Shown: in pieces, positions 32,418 through 36,001 of the stretch | Layout: each line of letters starts with the position of its first letter | Numbering within the stretch: position 1 is the stretch's first letter | From: Bacteroidales bacterium | GTDB lineage: Bacteria; Bacteroidota; Bacteroidia; Bacteroidales; P3 | NCBI GenBank assembly: GCA_017645585.1 | Contig: JAGCOF010000006.1 | Span: forward strand, 1 to 36,001 | Direction of reading: 5' to 3' | Length of the DNA: 36,001 nucleotides | The notes under the pieces: model-generated | Seen by the model: the letters and a program-made list of their open reading frames with translations, nothing else | Database searches by the model: none | What the model was told of the DNA's origin: nothing | Translations under genes and position numbers: made by a program

Positions 32418-33127
32418 GCCAGACCTTCGACATAAAGCGTTTCGGGCAGCTGGTGTTGCACGACGTGAAGCGTTGTTCGCCGCGCATCGGCACTGTGGGC
32501 GCGGTAATGATATCCGAGCTGACGTTCACGCCGCTGATGGTGCTGTCCCAGAACTTCCTGACGCAGGATCCGCACGGCGCTGGCTACCGCCTGATGTTGA
32601 TGGTACTCATGTCGGCTTTCCTGGCCTCGATGATGCCCATGCAGCTCTATCCCAATGTGGGCAAGAAGAAGTTTGGGATTTACTTTGCCCTGCTGCCCGC
32701 CTCGAAGTGGGAGAAGTACCTCTCGATGGTGTTGCTGTCGCTGGTGCTAGTACCGTTGGCGCTGATGGTGGCCAACGTGGCCATCGACTCGCTGCTGACG
32801 GCGGTGCAAGCACCCTACTACCACAAATACCTGTGGCAGTCCGAAGCGCTGCAGTGGATTGAGCCGGCAATGGTGTGCAACTGCGCGCTGGCATTCATCG
32901 GTCCGACGCTGGGCTTCATCTATGCCAATGCCATTCAGAACAAGACCTGTCGCAATATTATGAGCATTGTCTTGTGGCTGTGGCTGATGGGTGGTGTGTT
33001 CTCGATGATGATTCTCGAGATGGCCGACCTCGCCGGCATGGGCTGGTACATCGTCGCAGCGCAGGCGCTGCTCGCCGTCCTCATGGGTTTCCTTGGATGG
33101 AATAAAATGAAAAAGATGAACTATTAA
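32414..33127 (+). CDS. ABC-2-type membrane subunit 1
   Basis: This is a 237-residue membrane protein with about six TM segments. It shares the segment LLPASKWEKYLS (93-104) and the following hydrophobic pattern with the next gene (MLPASKLEKF at 91-100), so the two are paralogues, probably a tandem duplication forming a heterodimeric permease. No substrate can be inferred. It is translationally coupled to the ATPase. Confidence 0.8.
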   Translation: MSQTFDIKRFGQLVLHDVKRCSPRIGTVGAVMISELTFTPLMVLSQNFLTQDPHGAGYRLMLMVLMSAFLASMMPMQLYPNVGKKKFGIYFALLPASKWEKYLSMVLLSLVLVPLALMVANVAIDSLLTAVQAPYYHKYLWQSEALQWIEPAMVCNCALAFIGPTLGFIYANAIQNKTCRNIMSIVLWLWLMGGVFSMMILEMADLAGMGWYIVAAQALLAVLMGFLGWNKMKKMNY

Positions 33128-33139
33128 AAACAAAAAGAT

Positions 33140-33979
33140 ATGAACAATAAGTTTGATTGGAACCGTTTCTGCAAAGTCGTCAACAAAGACTTCCGCAATA
33201 TGTGGCCGATGTTCGGTCCGACAATGTTAATCCTGGCGGCACTGCCCTTTGCCGTGTGGCTGTTTATGGTCGTCATCAATCGTGATGCCTCTATGCCGGC
33301 CGACTTCCGCTTGATGATGATCGAAGGTGTGGCTTATATCGCCGCACTGATGGTGCCGTCGCGTATGTATCGCACATGGAACCTGCGCAATGAGGGCATC
33401 TACTACGCCATGCTGCCCGCCTCCAAGTTGGAGAAGTTCTGTAGCGCGCTGTTTTTCTCGCTCATCGTCTGTCCGCTGATTGTTTATCTCGGTAGCATGG
33501 TGCTCGATGTATTCCTCACCGCCCTGCCTTTCGGCCCCTGGCGCGATTGGCTCTGGCAGGGTGAGATGGGCTTCCCCTTCACATTTGACATCGCTAAGTT
33601 GGGTGATTATTCGATGAGTGAGGAGGGCGCCGAAGCCTTTATGTACTATGGCACGCTGTGGAATGTTGGCTGCTGGACAGGCTATATTTGCACCGTGCTG
33701 ATGTTCGTCTTTACCGCCACCCTCTTCAAGAGGCACAAAGTGCTACAGACCATCCTGTGGATCTATGTCATTGAGTTTGTGCTCAGCCTGATACTTATCC
33801 CCGTCTTCATCGCCTTGGCCGCCAGCAATAATCTGCAGGGCCTCGCCGATTGGATGGTGGAACAAGACCCCAAGGCCTTGGTTGATTCGATGATGTGGTT
33901 CGCCATCATCTTCAACGTGCTGCTGGCTGCGCTCTTCGGATGGATTAGCTGGCGCCGCCTCAACAAAATGGCCTACTAA
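33140..33979 (+). CDS. ABC-2-type membrane subunit 2
   Basis: This is a 279-residue membrane protein with about six TM segments. It is a paralogue of the preceding gene, from which it is separated by 12 bp. It differs in a longer insert between the third and fourth membrane regions (PWRDWLWQGEMGFPF to MSEEGAEAF), likely facing the periplasm. It is the presumed second half of the exporter channel. Confidence 0.8.
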   Translation: MNNKFDWNRFCKVVNKDFRNMWPMFGPTMLILAALPFAVWLFMVVINRDASMPADFRLMMIEGVAYIAALMVPSRMYRTWNLRNEGIYYAMLPASKLEKFCSALFFSLIVCPLIVYLGSMVLDVFLTALPFGPWRDWLWQGEMGFPFTFDIAKLGDYSMSEEGAEAFMYYGTLWNVGCWTGYICTVLMFVFTATLFKRHKVLQTILWIYVIEFVLSLILIPVFIALAASNNLQGLADWMVEQDPKALVDSMMWFAIIFNVLLAALFGWISWRRLNKMAY

Positions 33980-33991
33980 AATGCGTTTGTT

Positions 33992-34708
33992 ATGAAAAAG
34001 ATAGCATTGATTAGCCTGTTGGCATGCCTGATGGCAGGATGCCACATCAACTACAAAGGCGACATGTCGTTTACCTATGAACACCCCGAGCGCTATCAGG
34101 TGGGCGACGCGGTTATAAGCCAGCCTGTCAACGACATTGATGTGACTTGGGTTGAGGGCCGAATTGATATAGTGTATGCCGACCATCCCGAGGTGCGTAT
34201 CTACGAGAAGATGGACAGCCCTTTGGACGACAGCCTCCGTATGCACTACTATGTCGATGATGAGGGCTGCCTGGACATACAGTTCTGTAAGAGCGGCAAC
34301 TATAGTATTGAGCGCCTGAAGAGCATCAACTATAACAAGCGCCTCACCATTGAAGTGCCTCGTGGTGCAGTCTTGAATGAAATTGACATGAGCCTGGTGT
34401 CGGCCAGCGTCAATATCGACAGCGTTGTCTGCCGTGAGCTGTCGGTGGATGGTGTCGCTTTCGATATCATGGCCGACTTGCCTAAGGCGCTGCCCAATGA
34501 AATAAGTTTGGAAGGTGTGGACTGTTCGCTCAGCATGTGTGTGCCCCATGAGGCAGGCATGACAATCGAGATGAGCGGTGTGAAGAAGTATTTGAACATC
34601 ACCAGCGAGCGTCCGACGCGGAAAGAGGGCAAGAAGACCATCATTGGCGATGGCGCCTGCGAGATAGACATCGAAGGCGTCAACTGCACGCTCAATATTA
34701 ATAAATAG
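33992..34708 (+). CDS. Lipoprotein with beta-helix-like (DUF4097/GIN-like) domain
   Basis: The protein has 238 residues. Lipobox LMAGC gives lipidated Cys17. The body is almost entirely beta: NDIDVTWVEGRIDIVYADHPEV, RLTIEVPRGAVLNEIDMSLVSASVNIDSV, GACEIDIEGVNCTLNINK. This resembles DUF4097 or auto-transporter-head GIN domains, which often accompany small regulator/transporter operons in Bacteroidota. It lies between the ABC membrane subunits and the regulator, suggesting an envelope sensor or accessory role (inference). Confidence 0.75.
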   Translation: MKKIALISLLACLMAGCHINYKGDMSFTYEHPERYQVGDAVISQPVNDIDVTWVEGRIDIVYADHPEVRIYEKMDSPLDDSLRMHYYVDDEGCLDIQFCKSGNYSIERLKSINYNKRLTIEVPRGAVLNEIDMSLVSASVNIDSVVCRELSVDGVAFDIMADLPKALPNEISLEGVDCSLSMCVPHEAGMTIEMSGVKKYLNITSERPTRKEGKKTIIGDGACEIDIEGVNCTLNINK

Positions 34709-34718
34709 TAATGTTGTT

Positions 34719-35069
34719 ATGGAATTCAGGAAACAGAAATCAATATACCAGCAGATAGCCGACCGTCTGATGGACCAGATACTTGCCGGCATGCCCGCCG
34801 AAGACGAGCGCATGCAGTCGGTGCGCGATGTGGCGGCCTCGATGGGCGTCAATCCCAACACGGTGATGCGCAGCTTCGACTACCTGCAAAGTGAAGAAAT
34901 TATCAATATCCGTCGTGGCGTGGGCTACTTCGTCAGCCCCGACGCCAAAGCCAAGATACTCGCCCTCCAGCGGCGCGAGTTCCTCGAAGAGGAGCTGCCT
35001 TTGATACGGCAGAAGATGAAGTCGCTGGGCATCGGAATTGAAGAACTGACATTAGACGATGTGATATGA
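34719..35069 (+). CDS. GntR-family regulator, YtrA-like
   Basis: This is a 116-residue regulator. An N-terminal winged helix-turn-helix (IYQQIADRLMDQIL, MQSVRDVAASMGVNPNTVMRSFDYLQSEEIINIRRGVGYFV) is followed by only ~45 residues of helix, the short C-terminus typical of the YtrA subgroup. In Bacillus, YtrA represses an ABC transporter operon in which it is encoded. Here it is the fifth gene of such an operon, consistent with autoregulation. No clear operator palindrome was seen upstream of 31260 or 31590. The stop overlaps the next start (ATGA at 35066). Confidence 0.9.
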   Translation: MEFRKQKSIYQQIADRLMDQILAGMPAEDERMQSVRDVAASMGVNPNTVMRSFDYLQSEEIINIRRGVGYFVSPDAKAKILALQRREFLEEELPLIRQKMKSLGIGIEELTLDDVI

Positions 35070-35977
35070 AGACAAGAACCGTTATTATGATTGCGGCCGT
35101 GGCCCTGCTGGCCACCAGCTGCCGCTATGTTCAGCAGATAAAGGACATTGCGGAGGACATTGCCACCCTGCCCGCCACAGCCGAGAATGTGGCGGAGCGG
35201 GCCAAGGCGCTTGGCAGCGACGTGGCAATGGTAGCCACGATTGCTGACACACAGTATGTGCTCTACCGTCAGGGACGCCAGGTGTTCCAAAAGGAGCATG
35301 CCTATCGCTGTTATGAAATACGCTATGTGCATATTGGCGATAACGAATGGAGGGCCCGTATCATACAGTCGCGGCTGGAAGAGCCGGAGCAACCTATGTT
35401 GCTGACCCGTACCGCTGACAATGCGCTTACCCTCACTGTCGACAGCATTACCATTGCTGTAACCGACATCGTCAGCACTGACAGTATGTTGACATTCCGC
35501 TATGGCTTTGACGAACCCGACCGCTCGGCCACGCTCTACCTCTATGGCAAGGCCCGCAAGATGACTGACCCTCTGGCCGAGACCAGCATCCAGCAGATGC
35601 TTTCGTTGTCGCTGCTGATGGAATACACAATGGAAGACTGCGATTTTGAGATTGATACCATCGAGATGCCTGAGATGCCCGAAGTGCCGGAAATGGAATT
35701 AGACACCAGCATTGGAGCCCTCACATACGCCGAGCGCTATGCCCAGTACAGTCGCATGGACAGCCTGGCTGTAGCGTTGGGCTTTAGACACAAGGAGGCC
35801 ACCGCCACGAACGACCATATCAAGTTCGAGGCAAAAGGGGTGAGCCGTAACGCCAAGAAATGCTTTGCCGCTATGGAGCAGATGGGCGAGGCGGCCGGAG
35901 AAAGTCACTGCCGCCTCTGGCGGGTGGACCACACACCACACCACCGCAACTGCAAGTTCACCCTTGAATGGTATTGA
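35066..35977 (+). CDS. Lipoprotein of unknown function
   Basis: The protein has 303 residues. Lipobox LLATSC gives lipidated Cys19. No family is recognised. The middle is beta-rich (YRCYEIRYVHIGDNEWRARIIQS, TLTVDSITIAVTDIV). An acidic, Pro/Met-rich linker (EMPEMPEVPEMELD) separates it from a mostly helical C-terminal part. It is coupled to the GntR regulator and closes the ABC operon; a target or partner of the exporter is possible. 24 bp remain after it, ending in a C8 run at the window edge. Confidence 0.75.
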   Translation: MKTRTVIMIAAVALLATSCRYVQQIKDIAEDIATLPATAENVAERAKALGSDVAMVATIADTQYVLYRQGRQVFQKEHAYRCYEIRYVHIGDNEWRARIIQSRLEEPEQPMLLTRTADNALTLTVDSITIAVTDIVSTDSMLTFRYGFDEPDRSATLYLYGKARKMTDPLAETSIQQMLSLSLLMEYTMEDCDFEIDTIEMPEMPEVPEMELDTSIGALTYAERYAQYSRMDSLAVALGFRHKEATATNDHIKFEAKGVSRNAKKCFAAMEQMGEAAGESHCRLWRVDHTPHHRNCKFTLEWY

Positions 35978-36001
35978 CCAAATAGAGAGGGCCCCCCCCG
36001 C

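Noticed and set aside
35992-35999. C8 homopolymer as a phase-variation tract
   Set aside because: It lies after the last stop at the very edge of the window, where it could be an assembly artefact, and no gene is seen to depend on it.

Overview
The window looks like a chromosomal segment of an uncultured, fairly high-GC member of the Bacteroidales (Bacteroidota). The evidence is Bacteroidota-type promoters (TAnnTTTG -7 boxes, once with a TTTG -33 box 19 bp upstream), no strong Shine-Dalgarno sites before most genes, a type IX secretion (T9SS) type A sorting domain, a GldF-GldG fusion, DUF4476, a BtuB/BtuG pair and an OMP_b-brl-type TonB-linked receptor. I see no tRNA, rRNA, CRISPR array, phage or transposase.

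Layout. 1-355 is a repeat-rich gap with a promoter. 356-2210 (+) is a tightly coupled trio: DRTGG-domain protein, PHP phosphoesterase and DUF4476 protein. 2215-5560 (-) is a vitamin B12 uptake unit: cobalamin riboswitch, then btuB and the surface lipoprotein btuG. 5655-7599 (-) is a T9SS-exported Omp28/choice-of-anchor protein with its terminator. 7724-11645 (+) carries tex and sppA. 11733-22409 (-) is a long co-directional run. Read in transcription order it holds an M28-fold protein with an eroded active site, the gldFG fusion, a DUF4340 protein, a small 3-TM protein, lpxB, a SpoIID-domain protein, a thioredoxin-fold protein, ftsY and rimO. Four of its junctions are ATGA overlaps. 22410-22857 is a 448-bp repeat-rich gap. 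22858-23871 (-) is an OmpA-like lipoprotein, divergent from a CBS-domain CLC chloride channel (23952-25745, +). 25746-28598 (-) is an envelope polysaccharide unit: Wzz-like protein, O-antigen ligase-like protein and NlpC/P60 hydrolase. 28782-35977 (+) is a TonB-type outer-membrane protein, a UPF0145 protein, and an ABC exporter operon with two paralogous membrane subunits, two lipoproteins and a YtrA-like GntR regulator.

The genes themselves are mostly envelope housekeeping: lipid A, peptidoglycan, secretion, outer-membrane uptake and protein targeting. No classical defence or mobile system is visible.

The least explained signal is in the spacers. Three intergenic arrays share an 11-bp period, a heptamer (GTCCGAC or GTCGGAG type) plus four bases, which is close to one turn of DNA. 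A second class has a 7-bp period (CTTTCAN or CCTTAAA type; one spacer has 8 bp). It sits at gene borders and runs into coding sequence, where it forms signal-peptide cores, C-terminal codons and possibly a TTG start codon.
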